Shown: positions 27,614 to 36,947 of the stretch, one piece after another | How positions within the stretch are numbered: position 1 is the first letter of the stretch | How the letters are laid out: every line of letters begins with the position of its first letter | Assembly (NCBI GenBank): GCA_902779445.1 | Contig: CACZBM010000003.1 | Location: 1 to 64,000 of the forward strand | Length of the DNA stretch: 64,000 bases | DNA from: an uncultured Lachnospiraceae bacterium | GTDB taxonomy: Bacteria > Bacillota > Clostridia > Lachnospirales > Lachnospiraceae | Reading direction: 5' to 3' | Notes under the pieces: generated by a model | Database searches by the model: none | What the model was told of the DNA's origin: nothing | The model's input: only the letters and a program-made list of their open reading frames with translations | Position numbers and translations under genes: made by a program

Positions 27614-28687
27614 TTACAGTATCGCTTCTACGTAAAGACCATGTTCACGGGAGAGATCTATATAGTGATTTCCGCACTGTATCATAGGTTTGGAAAGATC
27701 CATTTTGTTGATGAGGACTATATCTCCCTCCATGCCGTTTGAAAGACGGACTCTGTTATGCATGTAGGTATTTACTATGTAACCTAAGAATATAAGTATG
27801 TATTCGGGATCATACTTCTGCAGGCCTTCCTGCTCAAATATGCTTATTACCTGGAAGGGACAGAGGGGACCCCTGTATACCCTGGCACTGGTCATTGCAT
27901 CATATACATCTGCGATGGATACTATCCTTGCGAACCGGTCTATCCTGTTTGTCTTCAGACCGAAAGGATATCCGGAGCCGTCGCATCGTTCGTGGTGCAT
28001 AAGGGCTGCATTTTTGATGTGATCATCTATATTCAGGCGCTTGATGGCATTATAGCCTTCAAGGGAATGGGTCTTTATAACGGAATACTCCTCGGGAGTG
28101 AGCTTTGCCGGCTTGGTGATGATAGTGTCAGGGATCATGATCTTGCCTATGTCATGAAGCAGACCGCACAGGGTAAGTGTCTTTATATCCTCTTCATCCA
28201 TCTTTATCCATGAACCGAAAACATTGCAGATAAGTGCTACATTCATACAGTGCGCGTATGTGGGATCATCATACATACGCATGTTGTGAAGCATATCAAA
28301 AATGTGGATGCCGCTGTCGCTTTCCTCCAAAAGCTTTTCGGGCTTTTTTAGAAGGGCTTCGGTATCCATGACATTAAGAGTAATAAGATCATTTACAGAG
28401 TCCTTGAAAGACTCCATTTCTTCTTCATATTCTCTTCTAAACTGTTTGTATTTGGCGCTGGACCTTATCTTTTCAGAATAACTGGGTTCCGGTATAGGCT
28501 CCGGAGTATCGGGATGAAGACTGCTTTCCTTGATATTGACTGCCATGATGGAGTAGAATTCCATCTTCGTGATGGCCTTATCGGTTAAGACCATATCCTT
28601 GGGCACGATCAACTGATTATTGAAAGAGAAAACATCCTCAGCGGTTACCATACCGGGGATAAGCTCATGTATGAGTAGCTTGGGCAT
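27614..28687 (-). CDS. HD-GYP domain protein, probable cyclic-di-GMP phosphodiesterase
   Basis: 357 residues. The C-terminal half carries the HD-GYP signature: CGLLHDIGKIMIPD, then MHHERCDGSGYPFG, then ARIVSIADVYDAMTS. These metal- and substrate-binding residues are all intact, which favours an active phosphodiesterase for c-di-GMP. The N-terminal ~130 residues are a soluble domain with a strand-rich start (IPGMVTAEDVFSFNNQLIVP) similar to those placed before HD-GYP in other clostridial proteins. The protein is soluble. ATG is preceded by AAGGGGAGG. It lies 15 bp downstream of the YesN-type regulator gene and may be cotranscribed with the two-component pair. Confidence 0.9.
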   Translation of the reverse strand: MPKLLIHELIPGMVTAEDVFSFNNQLIVPKDMVLTDKAITKMEFYSIMAVNIKESSLHPDTPEPIPEPSYSEKIRSSAKYKQFRREYEEEMESFKDSVNDLITLNVMDTEALLKKPEKLLEESDSGIHIFDMLHNMRMYDDPTYAHCMNVALICNVFGSWIKMDEEDIKTLTLCGLLHDIGKIMIPDTIITKPAKLTPEEYSVIKTHSLEGYNAIKRLNIDDHIKNAALMHHERCDGSGYPFGLKTNRIDRFARIVSIADVYDAMTSARVYRGPLCPFQVISIFEQEGLQKYDPEYILIFLGYIVNTYMHNRVRLSNGMEGDIVLINKMDLSKPMIQCGNHYIDLSREHGLYVEAIL

Positions 28688-28702
28688 TAATAAAACCTCC
28701 CC

Positions 28703-29464
28703 TTACAGTATAAGAAGATGTTTATTATTAGTCAATTTTTTTCTAAACTCGCTGGGTGTCAGGCTTGTATAGTTGTGGAATGCCTTTGAGAAATAGTTGG
28801 TATCAGAGTATCCTACTCTGAGAGAAATGTCCTGTATTTTAAGATCGGGAACAGAGAGCAGTTCCTTTGCTCTCTCCATACGGACCATCAGGAGATACTC
28901 ATAAATATTGGATCCGTACCGGGTCTTAAAAAGTTTAGACAGATATTCGTGGGAAAAATAGTATTTCTCTGAGAAGTCAGAAACCTTGATATTTCCACTG
29001 TAGTTCTTATCTATATGCTCTTTGATGAGTTCCACAACCTCCTCGGCATTCAGGTCCTCGGTAGTTTCTTCGCTGCCAAACGATTCGTCCGGATAAAGAG
29101 ACTTCATAGCTCTTTCAATGGCGGCATTCAGATCTTCCTCCACCACCGGTTTTAGCAGATAATCAGTGGCACCATGGCGTATGGCGCTCTGCGTATACTC
29201 AAAATCATCAAATCCGCTTATTACGATGAAGGCAGTATCGGGAAATTCTTTTGATGCATTTTCCAGAAATTCTTTACCGTTCATTACCGGCATCTGCATA
29301 TCCAGAAACACGAGGGACGGACGGAGCTCCCGGATGGCAGTCAGTCCCTCTTTGCCGTTTTCTGCATACTGGGGTTTTTCCAGATTGTACTTTTTCCAGT
29401 GTCCAAGTTTACTTATAGCCGTATGTACATGTTTCTCATCATCTATGATCAAAGATTTATACAT
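28703..29464 (-). CDS. YesN-type response regulator (receiver plus AraC HTH)
   Basis: 253 residues. The receiver starts YKSLIIDDEKHVHTAI with the phospho-Asp in LVFLDMQMPVMNG and Lys in YLLKPV. After a linker an AraC double HTH ends the protein (YEYLLMVRMERAKELL; ISLRVGYSDTNYFSKAFHNY; LTPSEFRK). It is the usual partner of a YesM-type kinase, whose gene it overlaps by 8 bp. Such pairs control sugar-uptake genes; the divergent ABC importer and GH31 enzyme at 31378-36947 are the natural target. Confidence 0.93.
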   Translation of the reverse strand: MYKSLIIDDEKHVHTAISKLGHWKKYNLEKPQYAENGKEGLTAIRELRPSLVFLDMQMPVMNGKEFLENASKEFPDTAFIVISGFDDFEYTQSAIRHGATDYLLKPVVEEDLNAAIERAMKSLYPDESFGSEETTEDLNAEEVVELIKEHIDKNYSGNIKVSDFSEKYYFSHEYLSKLFKTRYGSNIYEYLLMVRMERAKELLSVPDLKIQDISLRVGYSDTNYFSKAFHNYTSLTPSEFRKKLTNNKHLLIL

Positions 29465-31268
29465 GATCCTCCTTTATCTCATCGGCAAGGGGAAGCGTCA
29501 AAATGACGGTTGTAAAGGAATCCTCTCCCGTACGGCTGTCGATTTTAATGTCGGCCTTATCTCCGAATAAGAGTCTCAGCCGGTTATACAAATTTGTGAG
29601 CCCTATACTCTTGTTTGAATCTGTAAGTGTCTGGGAACGGAAGCTGTTACGTATATTATTAAGACCGTTTGCCTCAATGCCGGTTCCGTTATCCCTTACT
29701 TCAATAACTATATGATCCTGCTTCCTTATCACAGAGAGAAGTATTTTTATAAACATACGTTCGCCACCTATTCCATGAATGATGGAGTTCTCGATCATTG
29801 TCTGGATGCAGAGCTTGGGAACAGAAATATTCAGGGTGGAAGTATCAATATCCTGTTCTACTGTAAGCTTTTCTCTCATGCGGATCTTCTGGAGAAGAAT
29901 GTAATTCTCCACATATGTAAGTTCATCTTTCAATGATATTACATTGGGTGCTTTTATGGAATAGCGCAGGTTTGCAGCAAGGGCTGTCAGCATATCATAT
30001 ATTCCGGGCTGGTCGTTCACTAACGCTTCCGATCCTATGGCTTGAAGGGTGTTGTAGATAAAGTGTGGATTTATCTGGGCTTCAAGCGCTGCAAGCCTTG
30101 CGTTTTTCTCATTTAATTCAGCCGCATAATTTTCCTGGACCAGGGTGTTTATTTTTTCTGTCATACGATAAAAAGAGCGGGACAGCTCGGTGCTTTCCCT
30201 GCTCCGCCCCAGCTTTTTCTTTATAAGTTCTCCTCTTCCGAAGCGTTCCATTATCTCCACCAGTTCCGAAAGGGGCGCGGAAAGATAGTGGATCAGTATG
30301 TATGCGGCAGCTACAGCAAATATAAGAAATAAAAGTCCTATCAATATGGCAAATATACGGGTGGCCTGTATCTGGGAAAGGATGACCGACATGGGCACAA
30401 GAGACGAGAGATACAGCATGTGATCATTGCTGGAAACGGTTGTCAGAAGGTATCTGGTACCGTTGGCATCATAGTAAACAGGGGTTTCTCTGGAAGCAGG
30501 TATAGAAAGCATTGACAGATTCTCTTTAGCTGTAGCGCCTGCTATAGCTTCCCGAAGAGTATCATCCGCATTGGTATATAAAAGATCTCCGTCTGAATTA
30601 TAGAGGCTTATAACTTCCTCCGGGATCGCAGTTTCCGAGGAAAGATAGCTTATACCGGAAAGGTTCACTTCAAAATCCGTCAGAGCCACAACCTTTCTGT
30701 CTTCAATCCTTATGATGGAGTGTATGTACCGGAACAGGGCTTTAGCGTGGTCGGAGGGAAGAACAGCGTAGTTATGCCTGCTGTCTAAGGGGTGCTCTTT
30801 ATTATCGGGGGAGGGACTGACATAGACTCTTTCCTGTCCGTAATCCCGGCCTACCATGATACCGTGTTCCACCATATCCACATGGTAGGAGAGCAGATCG
30901 CTTCTGGAATAGAAGTATGTACGGACTGTGGAGCGGATATTGTCGATGGTATTTTCCGGAAGATCGGCAGAGGACTGCAGAGCCTGATAGAAGGTACTGT
31001 CATAAACAGGAAGTATTGCAAAGGATGCCAGAGAATCGAGATACCCCTCCAGATTTGTCATCTTCAGGTTTAACAGACTCCGGAGGGCGAGGGTCTGTGA
31101 AGTTACCGTCCTGTTCTGTTCCCTCTTATAGATCGTTATAGATAATACTAATGTCAGGAGTATCAGGATAACTGCGAGAAAGAGGGTAAATTCTGCCCAG
31201 AGCGGCAGATGATCCATTCTTGCGCTTATGTAATTTTTGAACTTTTTTATCCTTGCTCCACTCTTCAT
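29457..31268 (-). CDS. YesM-type sensor histidine kinase
   Basis: 603 residues. A membrane helix (about 22-44) and a second one (about 305-330) enclose a large extracellular sensor domain of about 260 residues. A HAMP-like linker follows, then the His_kinase domain with the phospho-acceptor His in EAQINPHFIYNTLQAIGSEA, and an HATPase end (IHGIGGERMFIKILLS; EVRDNGTGIE). This is the LytS/YesM class. The gene overlaps its response regulator and is divergent from the sugar ABC genes, with 109 bp between start codons, so both directions are probably controlled from that gap. The start lacks a good ribosome site. Confidence 0.93.
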   Translation of the reverse strand: MKSGARIKKFKNYISARMDHLPLWAEFTLFLAVILILLTLVLSITIYKREQNRTVTSQTLALRSLLNLKMTNLEGYLDSLASFAILPVYDSTFYQALQSSADLPENTIDNIRSTVRTYFYSRSDLLSYHVDMVEHGIMVGRDYGQERVYVSPSPDNKEHPLDSRHNYAVLPSDHAKALFRYIHSIIRIEDRKVVALTDFEVNLSGISYLSSETAIPEEVISLYNSDGDLLYTNADDTLREAIAGATAKENLSMLSIPASRETPVYYDANGTRYLLTTVSSNDHMLYLSSLVPMSVILSQIQATRIFAILIGLLFLIFAVAAAYILIHYLSAPLSELVEIMERFGRGELIKKKLGRSRESTELSRSFYRMTEKINTLVQENYAAELNEKNARLAALEAQINPHFIYNTLQAIGSEALVNDQPGIYDMLTALAANLRYSIKAPNVISLKDELTYVENYILLQKIRMREKLTVEQDIDTSTLNISVPKLCIQTMIENSIIHGIGGERMFIKILLSVIRKQDHIVIEVRDNGTGIEANGLNNIRNSFRSQTLTDSNKSIGLTNLYNRLRLLFGDKADIKIDSRTGEDSFTTVILTLPLADEIKEDHV

Positions 31269-31377
31269 TGTCGGTTTTTTACAGATTACAGATCGGTTTT
31301 TTCCATTTTATATGCAAAATAACATGAATATAATCATCTGTAAAGAAAGACGTTTATCTATTTTGTCGGAGGCGTTT

Positions 31378-32268
31378 ATGAATAAAATCTCCAGGAGACA
31401 GCAGAAAGAAAGGCTTGAAACATTCTGTTTTACGATACCTGCCCTCATACTGGTTACCGTCATGATGTATATTCCCTTTATAATGAGCGGATATTATTCA
31501 ATGACCGAATGGAACGGGATTTCCAAGGATGCAGTATTTGTAGGCGCAGATAATTTCATAAAACTATTCAGTTCAGGATCAAATTTTACCGAAACCCTGT
31601 TATTCACCATCAAATATACTCTGTTCTTTATCGTTTTTTCCAATGTTATAGCTCTTGCACTTGCGGTAGCTCTTACACAGAAGTTCAAACTGGCCAATGT
31701 ATTCAGGGGTCTTTTCTTTATCCCTTATATCATGAGTATGACAATCGTGGGATTCATTTGGAAATTCATCTTTACAAAGGGATTTGAGAAACTTTTCGAT
31801 ATTACAGGTCTGGGATTTTTGAATTTCAGCTGGCTCGGGGATCCGCATCTTGCATTTTATTCTGTGGGTTTTGTAGGAGTCTGGCAGGCTCTCGGGTTCT
31901 ACATAGTCCTCTATATCGCAGGACTTCAGGCTGTTCCCAAAGATGTACTGGAAGCAGCAGTCGTTGATGGAGCGACTCCCATACAGAAGTTCAGATATGT
32001 GACACTTCCGTTATTGGGACCTTCCATCACCACCTGCATCTTCATGTCCCTTACAAACGGGTTAAAGGTATTCGATATCATTCTGGCCCTTACAAAAGGA
32101 GGCCCGGGGACATCCACATACAGCACTACGATGCAGATATACCAGGAGGCATTTACCAATAACAATTACGGAATGGGATCTGCCGAGGCGATCATATACT
32201 TTGTGTTCGTCCTTATAGCAACCCAGCTGGTGCTTAAACTTATGAGTAAACTGGAGGTAGATCTGTAA
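31378..32268 (+). CDS. Sugar ABC transporter permease (MalF/MsmF type)
   Basis: 296 residues, six membrane segments. The permease loop that docks the ATPase reads EAAVVDGATPIQKFRYVTLP. The true start is the ATG at 31378, 5 nt behind GGAGG; an open frame extending upstream to 31237 has no ribosome site. It is the first gene of the importer operon, divergent from YesM. Together with the next permease it forms the membrane channel of a carbohydrate importer (CUT1 family). Confidence 0.93.
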   Translation: MNKISRRQQKERLETFCFTIPALILVTVMMYIPFIMSGYYSMTEWNGISKDAVFVGADNFIKLFSSGSNFTETLLFTIKYTLFFIVFSNVIALALAVALTQKFKLANVFRGLFFIPYIMSMTIVGFIWKFIFTKGFEKLFDITGLGFLNFSWLGDPHLAFYSVGFVGVWQALGFYIVLYIAGLQAVPKDVLEAAVVDGATPIQKFRYVTLPLLGPSITTCIFMSLTNGLKVFDIILALTKGGPGTSTYSTTMQIYQEAFTNNNYGMGSAEAIIYFVFVLIATQLVLKLMSKLEVDL

Positions 32269-33107
32269 TGGGTATGAAAAGAAAAGCTTTTATCGGAAGG
32301 ATCGTGCTTTTAGTCTTTTTAACAATACTGGCTATTATCTATATTTATCCGGTGTTCCTCATGTTTATGAATTCATTTAAGCCCTTCGGAGAAGTGGTAT
32401 CATCACCGATCGATCTACCAAAGGAACCCACATTTGAGAACATCACTTATGTGGTAAAGAAGATCCATTACGGAAATCTCTTTGTTAATAACGTGATGAT
32501 CACGGTGATAGGAATCGTGGGGATCGTCTTTTTCTCATCCCTTGCAGCATATATTCTGGACCGGAGAAGAAACAGGTATACCGGGATAGTATATACACTT
32601 ATCATTACACCTATGCTCATACCTTTTCAGACTATCATGATCACACTCTTAAAGGCTATGAACATAATACATCTGGATCAGAGCCGTGTGGGTCTCGGTA
32701 TACAGTATTGGGGATTTGGAATACCCATGGCCACATTCATCTTTTTTAACTTCATGAAGACTATCCCGAAAGAGATAGACGAGAGTGCGAAGATAGACGG
32801 GGCATCCACCTGGAAAACCTATACCGCCATTATATTCCCGTTGATGAAACCGGTTACATTTACCGTTATCGTGCTGGATGTGATGTGGATATGGAATGAT
32901 TTCCTGCTTCCGCTCCTTATGGTAAACAGCAGCAACAAGACAAAAACCCTTGTCCTGGCAGCATATACTTTTGTGGGACAGATGAATACCAAATGGCAGT
33001 ATGCCATGGCAGCTATGGCTCTTACGGTGCTGCCCTCCATAATAATATTCATCCTTCTGCAGAAGTACATTGTTGAAGGCGTGGTCGCTGGTGCGGTCAA
33101 GGGTTGA
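32268..33107 (+). CDS. Sugar ABC transporter permease (MalG type)
   Basis: 279 residues with six membrane segments. It carries the EAA-loop variant DESAKIDGASTWKTYTAIIF, followed by PLMKPV. Its ATG overlaps the stop of the first permease (TAATG), so translation is coupled. It pairs with that protein in a CUT1 oligosaccharide importer. No ATPase gene lies in the operon, so a shared MsmX-like ATPase encoded elsewhere must serve it. Confidence 0.93.
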   Translation: MGMKRKAFIGRIVLLVFLTILAIIYIYPVFLMFMNSFKPFGEVVSSPIDLPKEPTFENITYVVKKIHYGNLFVNNVMITVIGIVGIVFFSSLAAYILDRRRNRYTGIVYTLIITPMLIPFQTIMITLLKAMNIIHLDQSRVGLGIQYWGFGIPMATFIFFNFMKTIPKEIDESAKIDGASTWKTYTAIIFPLMKPVTFTVIVLDVMWIWNDFLLPLLMVNSSNKTKTLVLAAYTFVGQMNTKWQYAMAAMALTVLPSIIIFILLQKYIVEGVVAGAVKG

Positions 33108-33142
33108 GATAAATCATTTATATCCAAAAAAGGAGGAAAGAT

Positions 33143-34537
33143 ATGAAAAAGAAACTGTTATCGATCATTTTATGTTCAGCAATGGCAGCATCCCTTGCGG
33201 GATGTGGAGGATCCGGTGCGGCAGCCAGTGCTCCCGCAAGCGATGCTCCGGCTGCCGCAGAGGAAGCAGCTCCCGCAGCAGACGATTCCGCAAAGAGCGA
33301 GGCGGACAGCGAAGCAGTTCCTGCAGAGGCCGCTGATGCATCTGGTGATTCAGGTGAGATCTACATGTTCATTTCTTCGCCAGAATACGCAGATGCCATA
33401 AATGAGCTTATTGACGAGTACTCAAATGTGGCTCCCGACGTTACGATCAATTATGAGACCACCCAGAATGATTATCCCACATTGCTTAAGGCAAAGCTTA
33501 ATTCCGGTGAAGTGCCGGATATCTTCTCGTCTACGTCAGGAAAGGAGATCGATACATACCTTGAGTATTCTTATGACTTAAGTAATGAGCCTATAATGAG
33601 CACAATGGATCCCTCTATTGCATCCGTTATGACGTCAACAAAAGAAGGTGGAAAGGGATGTTATGGATTCGCGATCAAGGGTAATTACTTCGGAATCCTT
33701 TACAATAAGGATATATTCGATGAAGTCGGAATAAGTGAATTTCCTGAAACCGCTTCAGGTCTGAAGGAAGCATGCGAAAAGATCGCTGCTGCTGGTTATA
33801 AGCCTTTCACAACCGGATTTGCTGAGTGGTGGGTATTTAAGCACACATATCAGAGCTTTGTAAATGCTGCCGCTGACGCAGCGGGTATCTCTTCAGCAGA
33901 ACTCGTTCAGAAGTTTGAAAAGGGCGAAGCAAAAGTTTCCGATTATCCGGAACTCTACAATAATTACTTTGATTTCCTGGATCTTGCAAAGAAGTATGGC
34001 GATGCAAAGCCTCTCGAGACAGATCTCTCAGCCGAGGAAGCAGCTTTTGCAAACGGGGAAGCAGCTATTATCCTTGGACAGGGTGCATGGGTTGAGGCAG
34101 ACTGTATGGCGATAAATCCGGATCTCAAGATCGGATTTGTTGGATATCCTGTAACTGAAGATGCCGGTGAGTGCAAGGTCATCTCCGGATCTGATCAGGC
34201 TCTGCACGTGGCAAAAGATTCCGCTAACCGTCAGGCAGTTCTTAACTTCGTTAACTGGTGGTATACATCTGACTACGGAAAGGCATGGTTTACTGATGTT
34301 GCCGGTGTAGTACCTCCCATCGTTTCAGATGCGCCCAGTGAATTCGAAGTTATCAAACAGGGTGCTGCAGCAACCGCAGCAAAAGGCTCCGGAACTTTGG
34401 CGATCAGCTATTCAACTGACAGCTGGCATCAGACCTGCGGACAGATCCTGCAGTCATACGTTGCAGGAACAGTTACAAAGGACGAGGCTTGCAAGCAGAT
34501 TGAAGAACAGTGGGCAGAGATAGACGGCGCACAGTAA
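33143..34537 (+). CDS. Sugar-binding lipoprotein of the ABC importer
   Basis: 464 residues, family 1 extracellular solute-binding protein. The signal peptide ends in a lipobox (AASLAGC), followed by an Ala/Glu-rich linker of about 55 residues and then the binding domain (EIYMFISSPEYADAINELID; VNWWYTSDYGKAWFTDVAGV near the end). Lipid-anchored outside the membrane, it delivers oligosaccharide to the two permeases encoded just upstream. AAAGGAGGAAAGAT precedes the ATG. A strong hairpin lies between this gene and the alpha-xylosidase gene, perhaps to keep binding-protein mRNA abundant. Confidence 0.93.
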   Translation: MKKKLLSIILCSAMAASLAGCGGSGAAASAPASDAPAAAEEAAPAADDSAKSEADSEAVPAEAADASGDSGEIYMFISSPEYADAINELIDEYSNVAPDVTINYETTQNDYPTLLKAKLNSGEVPDIFSSTSGKEIDTYLEYSYDLSNEPIMSTMDPSIASVMTSTKEGGKGCYGFAIKGNYFGILYNKDIFDEVGISEFPETASGLKEACEKIAAAGYKPFTTGFAEWWVFKHTYQSFVNAAADAAGISSAELVQKFEKGEAKVSDYPELYNNYFDFLDLAKKYGDAKPLETDLSAEEAAFANGEAAIILGQGAWVEADCMAINPDLKIGFVGYPVTEDAGECKVISGSDQALHVAKDSANRQAVLNFVNWWYTSDYGKAWFTDVAGVVPPIVSDAPSEFEVIKQGAAATAAKGSGTLAISYSTDSWHQTCGQILQSYVAGTVTKDEACKQIEEQWAEIDGAQ

Positions 34538-34568
34538 TGCATAACTGACAATTAAAAGGTAATCAGGC

Positions 34569-34605
34569 GCCAGCCGGTGGCAGGAGATCTCTGCTGTTGG
34601 CTGGC
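34569..34605 (+). promoter_or_regulatory. Intra-operon mRNA hairpin
   Basis: GCCAGCC at 34569-34575 pairs with GGCTGGC at 34599-34605, and the inner GGTG/TGTT (wobble pairs) and GCAG/CTGC extend the stem to about 15 bp around a 7-nt loop. No T run follows. Position between the binding-protein and GH31 genes suggests processing or stabilisation of the upstream mRNA. Confidence 0.5.
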
Positions 34606-34625
34606 CCTGTATCAGGAGAAACAAT

Positions 34626-36947
34626 ATGAAATTTACAGAAGGATATTGGCTCAGAAGTGAGAACGTAGCCCCGTCCTATGCAACCCAGGGATTCAGGGTA
34701 GAGAAAATAGAAAACGGTATGCGTGTTCTGGCACCGGAACGCCCGATCCTCTCCAGGGCAGACGCTCTTGACCTGACGGTACTGCAGATGGATTTTGTCT
34801 CTGCAGCCCATAATGATATTGCGGTTACTGTGACTCATTATAAAGGCTATGATACAAAGGAACCCCGATATGAGCTGAAACTGTCACCTGATCCCGTAAA
34901 GGTGGATATCTCAGATGATGACGCGGTAATGACTGCAGGAGATATTACAGTCCGTGTGAACAGAAAACAGTGGGGATACAGCTTTGAAGCGGATGGCCGT
35001 ATACTTACCGCTTCCGGGTTCAGAAATACAGGATATATGCGATGGAATAAACGTCCCTCATCCATGTTTTCTGGGAAGAATTATTTCAGAGAAAATCACG
35101 AGCCTTATATCCTTACGGAGCTTTCGCTGAAGGCCGGGGAGACAGTCTACGGCTTTGGAGAGAAATATACATCTTTTGTAAAGAACGGACAGGTAATAAA
35201 TGAATGGAATGAGGATGGGGGAACAGCCAGCCAGATAACCTACAAAAATATCCCGTTTTATATGACAAGCGAGGGCTACGGAGTATTCGCGGATCATGCA
35301 GGAAATGTGGAATTCGAAGTAGCCAGCGAAAAAGTAGAATACGTGGGGATGAGTGTGCCAGGAGAACAGCTCCGGTATCATCTGATCTATGGAAAGACAC
35401 CGGCAGATATAATGGAAGTTTATACTGCATTAACAGGAAGACCGGCTCTTCCGCCCGCCTGGAGCTTTGGTCTCTGGCTCTCCACCAGCTTTAAACCGGA
35501 ATATGATGAGGAGACCACTTCAAAGCTTATCAGCGGTATGGAGGAGAGGAATATTCCCTTAAGTGTATTCCACTTTGACTGCTACTGGATGAAAGCGCTG
35601 CATTGGTGTGATTTCGTTTGGGACGAGGATGAATTCAGCGATGTCAGGGGAATGCTTTCGCGCTATCATGATAAGGGCCTTAAGCTCTGCGCATGGGTCA
35701 ACCCCTATGTGAGCCAGTATGGAGATACATTTGATGAACTGGCCGAAAAGGGATATTTCCTTATGAGGGCAGACGGAAAGGGCATTAAGCAGGTTGATAA
35801 CTGGCAGCCCGGCCTGGCAGTAATGGATTTTTCCAATCCCGATGCCAGAAAATGGTATGCTGAAAAGATAAAGGACCTTCTGAACCTTGGAATTGACTGT
35901 ATCAAAACTGACTTTGGTGAGAGGATACCTACCGATGTGACTTATTATGACGGCAGTGATCCCGAAGTAATGCACAATATGTATTCCTACATATATCAGA
36001 AGATAGTCTTTGAAGCGATCGAAGAGGTAAAGGGTAAGGGAAATGCTCTGCTGTTTGCCAGAAGTGCCACGGCAGGAAGTCAGCAGTTCCCTATTCACTG
36101 GGGAGGAGACTGCAGTGCCAGCTATCCGTCCATGGCAGAAACGCTGAGGGGAGGGCTGTCCTTCTCGATGAGCGGCTTTGCGTTCTGGAGTCACGATATT
36201 TCAGGATTTGAAGCGACTGCAACCCCGGATCTCTATAAAAGATGGGCGCAGTTCGGGCTCTTAAGTACCCAGAGCCGTCTCCACGGTTCGGATACCTATC
36301 GCGTTCCATGGATCTTCGATGAAGAATCAAATGATGTGGTAAGGAAGTTTGCAAGACTTAAGTGTTCGCTCATGCCATATTTGTACAGGATGTCGGTGAT
36401 CGCGCATGAAAAGGGAACGCCGGTGATGCGCCCCATGCCTTTTGAATTCCCGGATGATCCCGGATGCAGATATCTGGATATGCAGTATATGCTCGGAAAT
36501 TCTCTGCTTGTGGCTCCCATCTTTAATGACCGGAGCGTTGGAGAATTTTATCTGCCCGAGGGCCGCTGGATAAATCTCCTTGATAACGAGATACTGGAGG
36601 GCGGACACTGGTACAGAAAGACGTACGATTATCTTCATATGCCGTTATTCGTGCGTGAAAATACGCTTCTGCCAATGGGCTCAGAAAACGAAAGACCTGA
36701 CTATGACTATAAAAATGGAGTGACACTGAGATTCTATCTTCCGAAAGAAGGGGAAAAAGCAATTGCAGAAATACCGGATCTAAAGGGAAATACGGTTATG
36801 ACAGCAGAAGCAGTGCTGAATAACGCAAATATAGAAATAACCCTGTCAGATCCGTCAGCGGGAGCAAAGATCGAAATCTATCTCCCGGACGGACGGATAG
36901 TAACAGGATCTGCCGAAAAGGAAAAGACCGTAGTAGGCTTAAGCTAA
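34626..36947 (+). CDS. GH31 alpha-xylosidase (YicI type)
   Basis: 773 residues, the length of E. coli YicI (772). The N-terminal beta domain is followed by the catalytic barrel. The predicted nucleophile is Asp429 in CIKTDFGERIPTDV and the acid/base Asp495 in HWGGDCSASYPSM, both with the wording typical of the alpha-xylosidase branch, and not of alpha-glucosidases. It should release alpha-xylose from isoprimeverose or xyloglucan oligosaccharides in the cytoplasm, since no signal peptide is present. AGGAGA lies 6 nt before the ATG. Last gene of the importer operon; its 3' end overlaps purC by 9 bp, tail to tail. The substrate assignment is by motif only. Confidence 0.9.
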   Translation: MKFTEGYWLRSENVAPSYATQGFRVEKIENGMRVLAPERPILSRADALDLTVLQMDFVSAAHNDIAVTVTHYKGYDTKEPRYELKLSPDPVKVDISDDDAVMTAGDITVRVNRKQWGYSFEADGRILTASGFRNTGYMRWNKRPSSMFSGKNYFRENHEPYILTELSLKAGETVYGFGEKYTSFVKNGQVINEWNEDGGTASQITYKNIPFYMTSEGYGVFADHAGNVEFEVASEKVEYVGMSVPGEQLRYHLIYGKTPADIMEVYTALTGRPALPPAWSFGLWLSTSFKPEYDEETTSKLISGMEERNIPLSVFHFDCYWMKALHWCDFVWDEDEFSDVRGMLSRYHDKGLKLCAWVNPYVSQYGDTFDELAEKGYFLMRADGKGIKQVDNWQPGLAVMDFSNPDARKWYAEKIKDLLNLGIDCIKTDFGERIPTDVTYYDGSDPEVMHNMYSYIYQKIVFEAIEEVKGKGNALLFARSATAGSQQFPIHWGGDCSASYPSMAETLRGGLSFSMSGFAFWSHDISGFEATATPDLYKRWAQFGLLSTQSRLHGSDTYRVPWIFDEESNDVVRKFARLKCSLMPYLYRMSVIAHEKGTPVMRPMPFEFPDDPGCRYLDMQYMLGNSLLVAPIFNDRSVGEFYLPEGRWINLLDNEILEGGHWYRKTYDYLHMPLFVRENTLLPMGSENERPDYDYKNGVTLRFYLPKEGEKAIAEIPDLKGNTVMTAEAVLNNANIEITLSDPSAGAKIEIYLPDGRIVTGSAEKEKTVVGLS

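Noticed and set aside
31237-31377. N-terminal extension of the first sugar permease.
   Set aside because: No ribosome site at 31237, overlap with the divergent kinase start, and a perfect GGAGG before the ATG at 31378.
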